Shown one piece after another: positions 1 through 11,608 of a stretch of 64,000 nt of DNA (positions are counted from its first letter, which is position 1; every line of letters starts with the position of its first letter). The stretch is taken from assembly GCA_020736575.1 (NCBI GenBank), contig JAGPYM010000069.1, forward strand, positions 1 through 64,000. Reading direction: 5' to 3'. Under the pieces are notes generated by a model. It was not told the DNA's origin. It did no database searches and saw only the letters and a list, made by a program, of their open reading frames with translations. The position numbers and the translations under genes were made by a program. The DNA comes from Thelonectria olida (lineage: Eukaryota > Ascomycota > Sordariomycetes > Hypocreales > Nectriaceae).

Positions 1-1606
1 CATCGTGGGCCGGGGCTCCCCAGCTGTCCATCTCTGCCTTGTCGATCTCGATGTCCCGATAGTGTGGGTTATTCCTCTGCAGCCAAGCCAACGCCCTCTC
101 GACAACCCGACGCCGTACGGACAGGAGTCTTGACAGATCGCTCGGTCCCGGCTTCCGCGCACCATTCCATGACACATGGATCTCGTCCATAACCTTAACC
201 AGCGGATGAGGCAGAACTCTTGTCACCAGCTCCTGGACATTGTTCGGGAATACTGTAATGTGTCCCTTGATGTGTTTCGGGTACGTGACACCCTGACGTT
301 GCCCATCCACAACGGTATACCTTGTAATGAAGCCATAGCACGAGTTTAGGCTGATCAGCTTCTCCTCCACCGGGGTCAGACCTTTCAGTTCCTCCGGGAA
401 CATATGCTCACACCCCAGGCGAACGTGCAGCCGGGCGGTAGCTGATAGAAAACCTCTCTTGAGGCAGCTTGCGCACTCCGGACAGGCCAAGACATCGCGG
501 CCGACGGGGAAGCATTTGTGACAAGAAAGGGGTGAGGAGGGACTGTCCTTATTGTCCATGGACACAGACAGCCACTGGTCCCATTTCACATCTTCCAACT
601 CTCCTTTCCCGCGCTTCCGGTAGCACACCGCGCATGTCCATATGGGCAAAGTCTGCGTGCCGCGAAAAGCCTTGTGGAACGACTGCACCGTCGATACCTT
701 CCTCTCATGCGGGACGGGCGTGCACCATTCCCTATCATGGGACAGCCGTTCCTTCTCAGCAAACTCGTCGTCTAAGAAGCGCAAGACGCTTGTGAGATCC
801 TCTCTCCTCTCCTCTTCCGTTCTTTCCTTGCGGATGCCCGCGCGGACCCGTTTCGCTGGCGGTCCTTCTCTAGCGACCTGGGTCGTCCTTTTTCTTCGCC
901 GGGACCCATTCGAGGTCGATATGATCTCCTGCTCTGGAATAGGTACTGACTCTGACTCTGCTAGAACCTCCTGTACCGATGATGGCGTCGCCGGAGCGAT
1001 GTTTCTCCGTGCTTGCTGTTCCTGCGCTCCTCCCTGCCGCGCAGGTCGCCGTGCGCTCCCCGTCCTTCTGGATCCGCGCTGCCTAGACCCGAATGGTGCT
1101 GGGGGAGTATCGGCTGGTCCGCGGTGCAGGCCCGCTCTCACCGGGTCGACGCCCCTGTGCCCACCTCCTTGAGGCGATATCTCCTCCGTATGCGACTCCC
1201 TTTGCTCGTGCTGAACCTCTCTGGGTCGTATGGCCCGCAGCGCGACTCGTCCGGTAAAAGAGGGCTGCTTTCGGGTCCTTGGTCTTCCGCGTCGACGCCT
1301 AGTATGGTTTCCACCCTCATCTACTGTCTCGTGCCCCTTCTGCGCGCCACTACCGTAAGGTTCCGTAGTTTCCTCACCCTCTAGGGTGTTTTGAGTTGGT
1401 CTGGGGCTTGGGTAGGCCAGCTCTCTAGTCTCAGGTATTCCTGTGGCTTCTGTAGGCAAAATCGGCCTATATGTAGGGGGTGGTGTAGCCACTGATATGT
1501 GAGGCGCTTGTTGCATCTCGTCCTCCTCGGCCAAGCTGTAGATATTGATCGTATGGTGCTCTATGGTTGCGAGAAACCCCGTCTCTCGGTCTGCGTCCTG
1601 TTCCAT
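1..1606 (-). CDS. Helitron Rep/helicase, N-terminal part (runs off left edge)
   Basis: An open frame runs leftward from an ATG at 1606 to the window edge without a stop: 535 codons. The first ~270 residues are low-complexity and basic, with an AT-hook-like motif (RRGRP) near residue 105. Next comes a Cys-rich segment (WTCAVC; later CHKCF and CPECASC) and then the helitron helicase-like DUF6570-type region: a GHITVFPN core, then RRVVERALAWLQRNNP and a DIEIDKAEM stretch. In the family this region precedes the HUH Rep nuclease and the PIF1-like helicase, which would lie outside the window. Rolling-circle transposition is known for Helitrons; the assignment here rests on the DUF6570-like part. 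There is no frameshift or stop in the visible part, so the copy may be intact. The ATG is the first one in the frame. Confidence 0.8.
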   Translation of the reverse strand, partial: MEQDADRETGFLATIEHHTINIYSLAEEDEMQQAPHISVATPPPTYRPILPTEATGIPETRELAYPSPRPTQNTLEGEETTEPYGSGAQKGHETVDEGGNHTRRRRGRPRTRKQPSFTGRVALRAIRPREVQHEQRESHTEEISPQGGGHRGVDPVRAGLHRGPADTPPAPFGSRQRGSRRTGSARRPARQGGAQEQQARRNIAPATPSSVQEVLAESESVPIPEQEIISTSNGSRRRKRTTQVAREGPPAKRVRAGIRKERTEEERREDLTSVLRFLDDEFAEKERLSHDREWCTPVPHERKVSTVQSFHKAFRGTQTLPIWTCAVCYRKRGKGELEDVKWDQWLSVSMDNKDSPSSPLSCHKCFPVGRDVLACPECASCLKRGFLSATARLHVRLGCEHMFPEELKGLTPVEEKLISLNSCYGFITRYTVVDGQRQGVTYPKHIKGHITVFPNNVQELVTRVLPHPLVKVMDEIHVSWNGARKPGPSDLSRLLSVRRRVVERALAWLQRNNPHYRDIEIDKAEMDSWGAPAHD

Positions 1607-2307
1607 CGTCTCGTTCCTTGCTTATCCAATTCTGCCCTTTTACTTATTGTGGCTTTACTATTGACTGAACCTAGTTCTCTTTCCTTATGGCCTTATGTCT
1701 TGCTATATATATGCGTAATGTATAGCCCTCTATTAGCTTTCAGCCATCAGTTTCTTCTCACTTCTGTGCCATGCTGGACCCTGCCCGCCTTCTGAGACAT
1801 ACTATCGCATGTATCTTCTGAACCCCGCCTTCTTCTATCTGCTTCTACTTCCAAGATCCTACTCATACATCAGTCACTACTAACACTTTTGGACTACTTT
1901 TGGTAAGTATGTGCAGCTATTGAATGCCACACCAGCATCCGAGCACCAAGCCCATACCCAATAGCAACTGTTTATCAGAGACAGATCTACTCACCGCCTG
2001 GCTTATATATGTGGATTTTCTTTCATCATCACCATGCAGGTCTCAGATTCCCTCTGGACGTCCCCGCCTGATAATCTTCCTCCCCTCATCCTACCCCTCT
2101 CCCGATAACTGACCGCAACTTGCATTTGATGAAGCTACTCCTGCCTGGTGTGCCATCGTCGTCCGTCGTCTTCATCCTCCATCATCCCTTTTCACTATAA
2201 CTTTTGACCTTTATCGACCCTGCTTCTACCCGCATTTATCAACATTCTAGCCTACATCTCTTGAAAGGTGGCAAAGAAGACCTATAAGCCACGAGCTACC
2301 TACGATT
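1607..2307. promoter_or_regulatory. Divergent intergenic region inside the Helitron
   Basis: About 700 bp lies between the leftward helicase and the rightward OB-fold-like gene. It is pyrimidine-rich on the plus strand, with a TATATA-like stretch near 1701-1716. No gene is visible. By position it must hold both promoters; no specific regulator site is recognised. Confidence 0.45.
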
Positions 2308-3504
2308 ATGTCTACTTCCACTATCTCCAACGATAAGTCGCCGCAGACTCGCAAGCCGCTGGATAGCCAGTGGAGCGCCGGCGGCGACATGTCCATCATG
2401 TTCTTCGTTCAACCCGGCCGTCCCTTGAAATTTTCCTCTCCCGACCAGCATCGCGTCAGGGGCCTGAATGCAGAGACCATCGCGAGAGTTCTCCTTCCGA
2501 CCCCCTCGTGGCTCGCCACTCCCGATTACTCGCCTTTGCGTACCGACCCTGCCGACCATCTTCCCTCCATCTTCTTCAGCCTCAACCTGTCCCTGTACAA
2601 CCAGCAGCTTGTCCCTGAGGACTGGTCCGACCAGTGGTTCTATATGACCGGTCGAGTCCACCCCTTTGCCCTGACCTGGGAGCTTGAGCACCAGGTTGGT
2701 TTCGAGGAGGATTCAGCCGATGACGATGTTGTTGTGTACACCATCCCGGTTCTTATCGTGCGCGACCAAGGCTATCAGCCGTATGTTATATTCTTCATGT
2801 CCACTTTCTATATTATTCACTGACTCTTTTCCCATCGCATAATGCCTCGAAGCTTGTCTGCCACCGATCCGTTTCCCCTTGTTCCACCGACTGTCAGTTT
2901 CATTGGGCCAGTCGTAGGATCCGGTAACACCCTCCTGCATAGGGAATCTGTACCCGCCCTGGATGACACCCAGCTCAAGTGCTGCGGTTTCGTCCAGCTG
3001 ACCACATTTCTTGCCCCCGGGAACTCTGATAAGACGCCATACCGAGGCTTTCACCCCTTCCAAATCTTTATTATCTTCCCCATCCACGCCAATCCGTGGG
3101 CCTCACTTTGCAAGAAGATGACCGAGAGACGGGATACCCAATTCCAAAGCAATGTATTGCTGACCTGTATTGGCAAGGTGGCCGGCCTGCTTGATCATCG
3201 TCTTATGGTGCAGCCGCCGGCTCTTAGGCAGGACTATGTTTTCATTGTCGTTCCGGACTCCTGGACCTTTCTCGACAAGGGAGTTCCCGGGCCTGCCCCA
3301 CCAACGTCATCACCAGGCACGGAGGCATCGGCCTTCTGTTCATCATCACCCAGCCATGCACCGTTGGAGGCGTTCAAGGCCAAATTCACCTCCCGCAGAC
3401 CTGCTGCTACCCTTCCCGCTGCAACCCCGACTCAGGCATTAGCACTAGGTGGATCTACATCATCATCGCAAAGTCACTACCTCTCTGCCCCGCCCCAACG
3501 ATGA
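2308..3504 (+). CDS. Helitron-associated protein, possible OB-fold/RPA-like (two exons)
   Basis: Two exons, 2308-2780 and 2853-3504, join across a 72-nt intron with a GTATGT donor, a CACTGAC branch site and an AAG acceptor; the phase matches (CC|C). The product has 374 residues. The middle carries beta-rich segments (IGPVVGSGNTLL, FQSNVLLTCIGKVAGLL, YVFIVVPDSWTFLDKG) that look like OB-fold strands seen in fungal proteins of unknown role. The C-terminus is Ser/Pro/Thr-rich. It is divergent from the Helitron helicase. Some plant and animal Helitrons carry RPA-like single-strand-binding genes, so an RPA-like accessory role is inferred. The splice sites are convincing; the function is not. Confidence 0.5.
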
Positions 3505-3764
3505 AGCGATCAGCTTCAAGCGTTAATCATACACCACCTGCAAAGAGGCCACGCCAAACGTCAGCATCCCCAATTGTCATCCCTTCTACAGCGACCCCTT
3601 CTACCAGCAGCTCAAGCTCCCAAGAGACTGTTGATGAGCCCGAGACGGCCCGTCTTATGCATGCATCCGTGCTTGACACCATTACGGCTTCTGTATCGGA
3701 GCCTTCCAACCGCCGAAGCCGGAGTCGCCACCCTCCTAAGAATAAATATTTAGACATCTCTTAA
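3501..3764 (+). CDS. Small basic Ser/Thr-rich ORF overlapping the upstream stop
   Basis: An 87-codon frame starts at an ATG that overlaps the upstream gene's TGA (ATGA). The product is low-complexity, with an NLS-like PPAKRPRQ near residue 12 and an Arg/Ser-rich tail (NRRSRSRHPPKNK). It could be a last exon of the upstream gene, but I see no good intron that would fuse them. No family is recognised and it may not be a separate gene. Confidence 0.25.
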   Translation: MKRSASSVNHTPPAKRPRQTSASPIVIPSTATPSTSSSSSQETVDEPETARLMHASVLDTITASVSEPSNRRSRSRHPPKNKYLDIS

Positions 3765-4055
3765 GTTTAATTAGTAAGGAGGCTAATTGGAAATTTATCT
3801 TCATTTAGAGGCCAACAAAATCATATGTCCTTTACCTCTTCTATCTCCAAGTAGTACAAGTAAGCTCAGATATCTCCTGGAGCGATCCTTCACTGCCCTC
3901 TCGACAATTGAACCTTCTCCCCATCAGACATTCTAGGGCTCTAAGTTATGCCCCCAAGCTACATTATGTATTGTTTGGTATAATACGCGTCACCAATAAC
4001 TACCTCGGATTCGAACTTGGAGGCTGTGATCGAAGTCGAAGATGAACGCGAAATC

Positions 4056-4230
4056 GGTCATAGCCAGCTCCGTTCCTCAAGGCTCTTTTGCGCAAACCGG
4101 TGGCGGTTTGCCTCTCCTGTGCTGTAAAAGCATCTTGAAAACCGCCATAGCCACCTTCGTTCCTCAAGGCTCCTTTGTGCAAACCGCGACAAGTTTGCCT
4201 CTCCTGTGATAGTAGAAATGTAAAAGCTGT
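4056..4230. repeat. Two-copy tandem repeat (~85 bp)
   Basis: Two diverged direct copies occur, each with 'cgttcctcaaggctc', then 'gcaaacc', then 'gtttgcctctcctgtg'. Copy 1 starts near 4060 and copy 2 near 4146. They lie between the Helitron genes and the DUF6536 gene. No coding function is seen. Confidence 0.6.
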
Positions 4231-4411
4231 GATTGGTCCAAAAGTGGAAACGGGGGCGCATTTCTGTCTAATATACTTGAGTAGGCCAGCTATGACAGGC
4301 CTTTGGAGAAAAACCAACGCCATCAACATCAGAATGTTATCAACGAGGTTGCTGTTCTCCTATCTGTTCGCTTTTGTTTGCTACTTTAGACGCTGATTCT
4401 ATGTCCTCCGC

Positions 4412-6684
4412 TCAGGAGTACTTAACGCCAACCCGAGGTTCGTCAACATACTCGCTGGAAAATCCGCAATGACCTACCGCCCCTTCATCAGGGGCCTCGC
4501 CATGACTGCCCATCACACCCCACCTCAATGGGAGGAGGGGTTCGTCCGCCTGTGCAAGGCCATTAGGGTGGTGACACGCTGCTGCAATTGCGAGACTGCA
4601 GCTCCCCACTACAGGAATTGCAGTTGGAAGTCGGCGAAACCCTGTGATGACGACTGCTGAAACCAATACCCCAGATGCTAAAACGACAGCAATAATCGCA
4701 ATAGGCGAGTAGCCACACGTAGAATACAATGTGGCATCCTCACTATCTCCTAGCTTTTCAACCGCAACAACGAATATGCTTTGTGATAACATCCAGTGTA
4801 TCAGAATAGACATAAACAGTAAGGGGATGCTCCAGCGATAAGGGAGTTGCAAGAAATAGCGAGAGCGCTGGTCCCCTTTTGGATCCGAGGAAACCCGTAA
4901 CGGTTTTCTCTTATACCCGAAGTCGCTCCATTCTTTCGCAGCGAGCATGCCCGTGAAAAGGGCATTATATTGGAAGTAGAGGATCGAGAAGAGAAATTGT
5001 GGGATATTTGCAAGGAGAATATTCAGAATGATTTTGGCGTCGTTGAATCGAAAAGACTGGGAATCTTCCTTAATTAGTGCCACCTCTGTCACTGCCCCAA
5101 AGCCCAGATTCCAAAGGGTCTTGAAATCTTTCGGGCCGTCCAGCCCAACAATGCCCCGTATGAGGAAGAAGAGCGACACGCCCAGGGCAGCCAAGTATCT
5201 GATGGCAACCAGTTAGTTTTGGTGAGAGGACTAATCGAACCCACATGGTTCACGCGGGAAGGAGACCTTACAATAACATGCTAAGCAACCATCGCCGCTT
5301 CGTAACCGCTGTTGCCCATCGCCTCTTGACTCGAAACCATTCACGTGGCCCAGTCCAATCCTTCTTGATTCCATTCCTGAGGTCATCTGTAGAAACAAGG
5401 CAACTGTCGGACGAGAATGCATCCGGAGATGTAAGGTACGATTCGATGGCATCGCCGAGAACGAAGAGCGGCTCATCCGGCGGTCGTAAGGCAGTATATA
5501 ACAGTATGGCAGCCTTCAAGGCGTTTGAGACGAGAACGATGGCAACCAGAGGAGGGCTGAAATTAAGCCGGCAGTGCTCCGTTACCAGCTTGCTGAGGCA
5601 GTATTTGATTCGAGTGTCAAACGGCCTCCAGTCATCTGCCTGCTTCTTGATTGTCGGCAGCGTGCTTCGACAGGTTCCTTCGATCCCGTTACCCTGACAG
5701 ATCCAATCATATGCATCGGAGCCTGTCCACTCGACGTAAAAGCTGACGGCATCTTCGAGAAGCGGTATGCCTTGCCAGTCCGGATCGGACCCAGGCTCAC
5801 CAACCAACAGAACATGACCTCTAGATGTCTGAAACGCTGTAGCGTATTTGCTGATGCATTCAGTAGTAGTGAGGTTTTGAAGTTCATCATCTCTGGCCGA
5901 ATTCCACAAGTCCTTGAGGTCTGGGAAGTGCTCATAGTAGAAATACATGTGGTTTTTGTAATAGTATTGCCTGTCATGATAGTATTGAAACTTTGATGTG
6001 CGGTTTGCTTCGTTGAAAGTGTGAGAGAAAGTTGAATCTGCCGAATCCGTCTCATTGACGCTACCAACGATGTAGTCCACCGCCGACAGGGATGAGAAGA
6101 CGACAGAGTTATAACTGAAAACGGAAAAAATTAATGGCCTTGCTTTCCAGGACAGTTGGGCATAAAACCTACAAGAGATGCAGGGGCACCGATGATAGTA
6201 CTAAAAGACCCCAAAGCACAGCTCTCTTCCTTGGAACGTCGACCAGGTTGCGGAGGCTAGGAATTCCGATGTCCATCCATTTCCCCCTAAAATGGGCTTT
6301 GCCAATATCGGCTCGGGTCGGGGCAGAGAGACATTGCATGCAATAGTTGCTTGCTGCCAGTAGTATGGAGCTAAAGACATTGATGGCAAGATGCAGAGCC
6401 ACATTATACTTGCGGATTTCTGAACACGATCCCTCCTTGAGAATCCTCCGAATGTGATTCTCGTCTGCACCTCCTTCTGGCAGAGTCGTTGACCAGATAG
6501 TGACGCCGAGATTGATAGCGAAGACAAGAAGGCAGCTACTCACGCCAAATAGAAGGCCTGACTTCCACCCTGACGAAAATATAGATTGGTGGGGAGCTCT
6601 TCTCGGTTCGTCGTCTGGGTCGGTAGAGTGTAGCGAAATTCGACTTGACCACGGTTTGGCCAGCCTTCGAAGCTCTATCGCCAT
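4412..6684 (-). CDS. DUF6536 multi-pass membrane protein (three exons, intact)
   Basis: Exons 6684-6173, 6114-5272 and 5198-4412 join to 713 residues. Intron 1 is 58 nt (GTAGGT donor, TTTCAG acceptor); intron 2 is 73 nt (GTAAGG donor, CTAACT branch, ATCAG acceptor). Both phases fit. The N-terminal ~170 residues match the fungal DUF6536 signature: a first hydrophobic helix (FGVSSCLLVFAINLGVTIW), an EGSCS motif, then LHLAINVFSSILLAASNYCM and PTRADIGKAH...WMDIGIPSLRNL. Several more hydrophobic helices follow in exons 2 and 3 (for example LVAIVLVSNALKAAILLYTA and IAIIAVVLASGVLVSAVVIT). The large hydrophilic region between is probably extracellular. The molecular role of the family is unknown. Length and domain order are normal and no break is seen. 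Confidence 0.85.
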
Positions 6685-7826
6685 CGCGAGACACCAAAGG
6701 CGAGCGATTTCGGCGGGGGATCTTGATTTCAGGTCGTTGACAGTCGGGAATGGAGATTTAGCGCTCAGCCCGATGGATTAAGATCGAGGTTGTCGAGGTC
6801 AGCAACGAGAGCTTAAAATAACAATCAGGATCTCTCAACGCGTGCCGTCCTGTTTCACTGGTGTGTTCACCCCCTGACACGCGACATGCAACGTGCGGTT
6901 GGCTGAGCGGTCACCATGCATGGGGTGGTGGAGTGATCCTTGTACGCGTCTTCCAAATTTATTCAGTCCGCGTACGAAGGTTGGCGCCAAATGTTTGCAT
7001 CAGGCTCGCTGGTCGCCCTGACCTTCCTGTCCTTCACTCTTTCAGTCCCCATTCTCTCCTCTTGTCGGGTGGGTGTGTTGGCTGTGCCTCAAAGCATATC
7101 GCCGTGAATAGCCGCACATGTAGCTCTGTAACCTAAGGGGAAGCCGCCGAAGATTCTTCCATCTCGAGTCGGTTCATTACCAGCGACTTTCAGCAACTGA
7201 CGGAGCCTCAAAACCTGTTCTCTGTCGGCCCCTTCTGCGCGACTTGGCTGGGGTCTCTTAAGGTTGTGATGCAACTGCAGGAGCAAAATCCTGAACAAGG
7301 CCAACATCCAATCATATTTGCTGTGACTGATATAGCTCTCAGCCGCAATGCTAACCACCCGAACCTAATCTCACGCCGAAAGACCAAACTCTAAGACTTT
7401 AGCATACCAGCTGCTCGTAAGTCTGCTTGATGAATGCTTGCTAATGCCTCCCGTGACGCTCACCTCTCTCCGTATTGGCTGGCTGCTCAGCTGTGGTACC
7501 CACCAGAGATTGTCAGTGTGGTAAGTGATGCCAGGGTGTCAATTGGCTACAGGAGATGCATTGGGAGGTTTGCATGTACGCGCAGGAGGGCTGAAGTTGA
7601 CTTTCTCGTGTCGTCCAACTTGGATTTTCCGCACGTGAAATCTGCCGAGACAGTGCCATATCAGCAGAAGCAAACATCTACATTCCGTGTGGACTTCAAA
7701 TCGCACTCTACGCGAGCACTCGGTGGGTAGTGAAGTTATTCAACCACGAGATGGGCCAGATATCACATGTCTAGAGCAAGACTGAGTTTGCAGGGCTGTT
7801 GTGTATTCCCTAAGGCTTCCAACGCG

Positions 7827-8169
7827 CTAGATATCTCTTATATCCTGCTTTCCGTAGCACGGTTCGAATGCCCCTTCAGAACAGTACAAACCAAGGGCTT
7901 TGGGGATCTTCTCGAGAGCCATACGGCCGCCGGCCTTAGAGGCAGATACGAATTCGATCAGTTCCTCCACCTGTAGCTGTGTAATGCGTGAAAACGGCCG
8001 GCTCATAGAGGAATCCCTTGAACTTGCTAGAGATGTCGACTTCCCCCGGTGTCTTGTCCAACCAAATAACTTCAAAATTCTTCTTCATAGGCGGGAGAGC
8101 AAGAAGCAGCTTCTTCGCCTTGATGATAACCTTGTCACCAGACAGTGCTTGGCCGTGACACAGCCCCAC
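7827..8169 (-). pseudogene. Possible FAD-dependent amine oxidase remnant
   Basis: A minus-strand frame (8169-7936) contains a segment like the substrate-domain strand of flavin amine oxidases: GDKVIIKAKKLLLALPP, then a SKFKGF...YEPAVFTHYT stretch. Neither a start nor the FAD-binding Rossmann motif is present, and the neighbouring overlapping frame (8075-7827) does not continue the homology clearly. I read it as a short decayed fragment; it may be chance similarity. Confidence 0.3.
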
Positions 8170-8565
8170 TTCAAATTAACATTGAGTGAGCCGATCACGT
8201 TATGGTTTCGACAGGTAAAATTAAGTAGTAATGGAAGTACGTAGCACATTCGAGCCATAGGTAAGCAAGCGGAGAGTTGATGCGTGCATTTGATGAGCTA
8301 GAGTCCGTACGCATGTGGCGCAACTGGCACAACTGGCGCCAGGCTTCCAAAGTTCAGTAACCAATCTGAACTGATGTCTCGCACCACCACATCTCTTTTC
8401 AGCTCCAAGGAACTAGTGTGTGAACCCCCGGCTATTTCGTTTTAGAGTTTAGCCAAATTTGCACAGCTGATAGTCACATTACTTCACCCACCACTTTCGG
8501 GAGCAGATCCATAAGAACTTGCACAGACCACTAGTTATTGTAAATGAAATCATCTTTTCCAAAGG

Positions 8566-8748
8566 CACACCACTTCTCCCCCGTCTACCGTTACAACGGC
8601 TGGTCCGACAACTCCAAACGGCAGCATTTCCGGCATCATTGGCTCTACCGTCCCTGGAGTATCAAGGCTTATTGCGCTATTGCCAATAACTCCGGTCTTG
8701 TTGGTAATTCAGGGCCTTCTGGTGCGGCGTTGTGTTTCATCTAGTTAG
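8566..8748 (+). pseudogene. C-terminal exon fragment with GPI-anchor-like tail
   Basis: One frame (CAC at 8566 to TAG at 8748) encodes a Ser/Thr/Pro/Gly-rich stretch followed by a hydrophobic end (LIALLPITPVLLVIQGLLV) and a few polar residues. This is the usual shape of the C-terminus of a fungal GPI-anchored or secreted wall protein. No upstream exon or start is found, so it is at best a truncated remnant. Confidence 0.25.
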
Positions 8749-9461
8749 AGATAAAAATAAAACTACAAAGCGTTCAAAGCCAAGCCAGACACATTGGAAA
8801 CCGATATCCTTATAAAGCCCAACTCTAGGTATAAGTTACCATGTAATATCCTTCCAGAACAGCTCCCTTGAAAGTGAAGTATATCTCGGTTCTGCCTCTT
8901 AAGATGAGCTCCCCTTCCTCGCCATCCACCGTCGCTTGTTCTGCGGAGGTTCTGGCCGGAGTAATGAAAGGAAGTCTTTGTGACTCATGGGACTGTTCGT
9001 CTCAGTTGGGACCTCAGAGCACTCGCGGTTCAACGAGATCTCGGAGTCCCATTCTGCCTGGCTGCCGTATTTGTCTGTCGGAGACTGCCGGTGGTGGTGA
9101 AGGTCCTGACTGGATGCGATGTGGTCTGTACTCCGTTAGAAAATGTATCAACTTGACGCTCAAGAACGATAGCCCTTACCACCATCGCAGTCGGAAATGG
9201 CAGAGTCTGTGTTGTTGGAGGTGTTCGTCGTGGAACTAGCATATTGCTTCTCGGAGGGCACTGCTTCCGGTCGCTTTCCCCAAGAGCGCTCATACGAGGA
9301 GGGAGAGTCGCCTAGGATAGGAGAAGACACTGTTGTCAGTTTGGATAAATCATGTTCGAGTTCGAGTCTGAGATGCCGATGCAGGGCCGATAGGGACCGG
9401 GGGACACCATGATTGTATGTTCACTTGCGTTGGAGCCGAACCCCTGGACCAGACCAGGCTG

Positions 9462-9701
9462 TCAGTTACTCACCTCTGCTCCTTCGTTCGGTTCGTGAGG
9501 CTCTGGGGATGGCGCTGCCGATCTTCTAAACCTCTTACCGCTTGGTCCGTCCTCTGCTAATTCGTCCGGGGAGCCGTAGTCCTCTATTGAGGCGATAGCT
9601 ATTAAACTAGTTGCCCTAGCTTCACACTCATCGCAGTCAACGTCGATTAGTGTTACGCAGCAGCAGTCACCAGATATGATGTTGCACGACGGAATCAACA
9701 T
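9462..9701 (-). CDS. Possible exon of an unidentified gene
   Basis: A 79-codon frame is Cys-rich at its N-terminus (DCCCVTLIDVDCDEC) and acidic/proline-rich after it, and ends at a GTGAGT that could be a donor. A second frame at about 10017-9879 on the same strand (with MADRTLPRLDEDVVEAL) could be an earlier exon, but I could not find junctions that keep the frame open. Coding status is uncertain and no family is recognised. Confidence 0.2.
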   Translation of the reverse strand: MLIPSCNIISGDCCCVTLIDVDCDECEARATSLIAIASIEDYGSPDELAEDGPSGKRFRRSAAPSPEPHEPNEGAEVSN

Positions 9702-10948
9702 GGAAATGTCCTACTTGACCGACTAGTCGTCGATGATATGGTGCAGCAACGCTAGCTATTGAGCCTCTTCCCACCCATATGAGCCTATGCCGAGGTGTCG
9801 TGATGTGCCGAAACAAACTGACCGAACAGGACCATTCTGATCTAGATTCGTTCGCGGCAATTGGCCCCTGGCTCTTGACTACTTGTTTCCATCGTTACTC
9901 CGGTCACAATCCTTGTTGGCAGGGTTCATCATCGTAGCCAATGCCTCCACAACGTCCTCGTCCAAACGTGGCAGTGTCCGATCCGCCATGGGTGAAAGCT
10001 GAGGCGGTTTGCTTGCTGACATTTTGTCGGTTTGGTTCAAGCGCGTTCGCCTTGGGTTCGTCCGTTTGTCGTTGTTTGGTTGCATTGCATAGGCAAGCCA
10101 GTCGGAACAATGGGTTGCGAGTTGGGCACAACAGTCGCCTAGCGACGAATAGAATGCTACACGGGCTGTGTGTACAGTATTGTACTGCACCCCTCTCGAC
10201 GGTTTATCTACACAGGATCTATTTAACCAAGGCAACCCGAGCGCGCGACTAACTATCACGCTGTTCGCCCACTTTTGGCCTCCAGCACAGATGAACGACG
10301 ACCAATATTGTCAGATGTTCAGGTGAAAAGTTGTGTATTCATCTCCTCTGTCTTGTCAGATAGTTGGCTTGGTACTGTATGTACCCTATTTCTATCTGTT
10401 CAGTGATGACCTAGCTGAGAGGTTGTTACAATGCTAAAACAGCTCTCCGACCGGTAGTTCGGACCTCCGGTTAGCGGGTGTCCTTTCACCAGTATTCAAC
10501 AAATATAGATCAACGCAATCCAATATAGACGCCATGTGGGGCGAGACAACGAGAAAGAAATGGACAGCACGCAAGAATCGACATACGGGAAACAGCACCT
10601 TCGGGCAGTGGCCTGGAGAGGAGCTCGCAAAGGAAGGCCTCTGAGCATCTGTCGAGCATCCTATCCCTGTAAGTAGAGGGAAATAGTCTGAGCAGGGTGG
10701 TCCATTTGTTGTTGCTGTCCGTCTTTTAAGTCAAGGCGCCCACCCCGATATCTTTCTCTCGTTTTCTTGATACCGCCACATTCTCTTGGTATCAGTTCGA
10801 TAACCATTCCTTTCTCTATTCTTTGTTACTCCCGAGGCTGCGCCTTGCTAATAATTTAGACACAGATCTGTGATCACCACCACTCCTTGACAAACAATTT
10901 CTCATCGCTGTGCGTTGAGATTATGTCGAGCCAGTCTCTTGACCAACG

Positions 10949-11608
10949 GTGCTCACTTTCACCGCTCTTCTCGCCGGCGCCTCGGCCACCACGGTCTCCG
11001 CTGCTGCCCTCACTCTTCGTGGCGCTGACACCGCTAGCATGACCCCCCACGACATGTACTCCTCCAGTGTGGGCGTCCTGGGATGCAAAATCAACACCAA
11101 CCGCGTTGCGTACTGGCCCAGCCCTGTCGGCTGTGACGACATCTGCGTAAAAGTCTATAACGAGGGCCGCACTGTCTACCTCCTCAAGATCGACCAGTCC
11201 GGAGGCGCCCACGACATCTCCTATGACGCCTGGAACTACCTCAAATGCGGCAGGTCCGCCACTGAGAGCCCTCAGACCGGAGGTGGTGAGAACTTCGAAT
11301 ACGAGACCGTCCATACCAGCAAGTGCGCTCACCTCATGGACAACGGCAAGCTTCCCCTTGCTGCCGCCAACTCCATGAACTACGTTGCGTCTTGCATCTC
11401 GCAGCCCAACAGTTGGGTCGCCAACAACTACCAGCTCTACAACATCCTCGATCCCGTCTGCAAGTACGGTCTCAACGAGAAGTGCACTCTCAACCTTGCC
11501 ACTTCCAACCAGCCGACTTGCCCCAGCGGTCTCGGCTCTAACGCCGCGCTGAACCTCAAGGTCACCAACGTCCTCTACGGCACTGGCCAGGTGGTTGCTG
11601 CTGCTTAA
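10949..11608 (+). CDS. Conserved fungal secreted protein with damaged 5' end
   Basis: The frame encodes ~219 residues that begin inside a signal-peptide-like segment (LTFTALLAGASATTVSAAA) and continue into a conserved Cys-containing extracellular domain: an MYSSSVGVLGCKI segment, SPVGCDDICVKV, VYLLKIDQSGGAHDISYDAWNYL, AANSMNYVASC and YNILDPVCKYGLNEKCTL. The Cys spacing suggests several disulfides in a compact, possibly barwin/DPBB-like fold; no activity is known to me. The frame has no ATG: it opens after a TGA at 10940-10942 and its first possible start is GTG. An ATG at 10923 lies 26 nt upstream in another frame, so the start region appears shifted. Confidence 0.7.
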   Translation: MLTFTALLAGASATTVSAAALTLRGADTASMTPHDMYSSSVGVLGCKINTNRVAYWPSPVGCDDICVKVYNEGRTVYLLKIDQSGGAHDISYDAWNYLKCGRSATESPQTGGGENFEYETVHTSKCAHLMDNGKLPLAAANSMNYVASCISQPNSWVANNYQLYNILDPVCKYGLNEKCTLNLATSNQPTCPSGLGSNAALNLKVTNVLYGTGQVVAAA

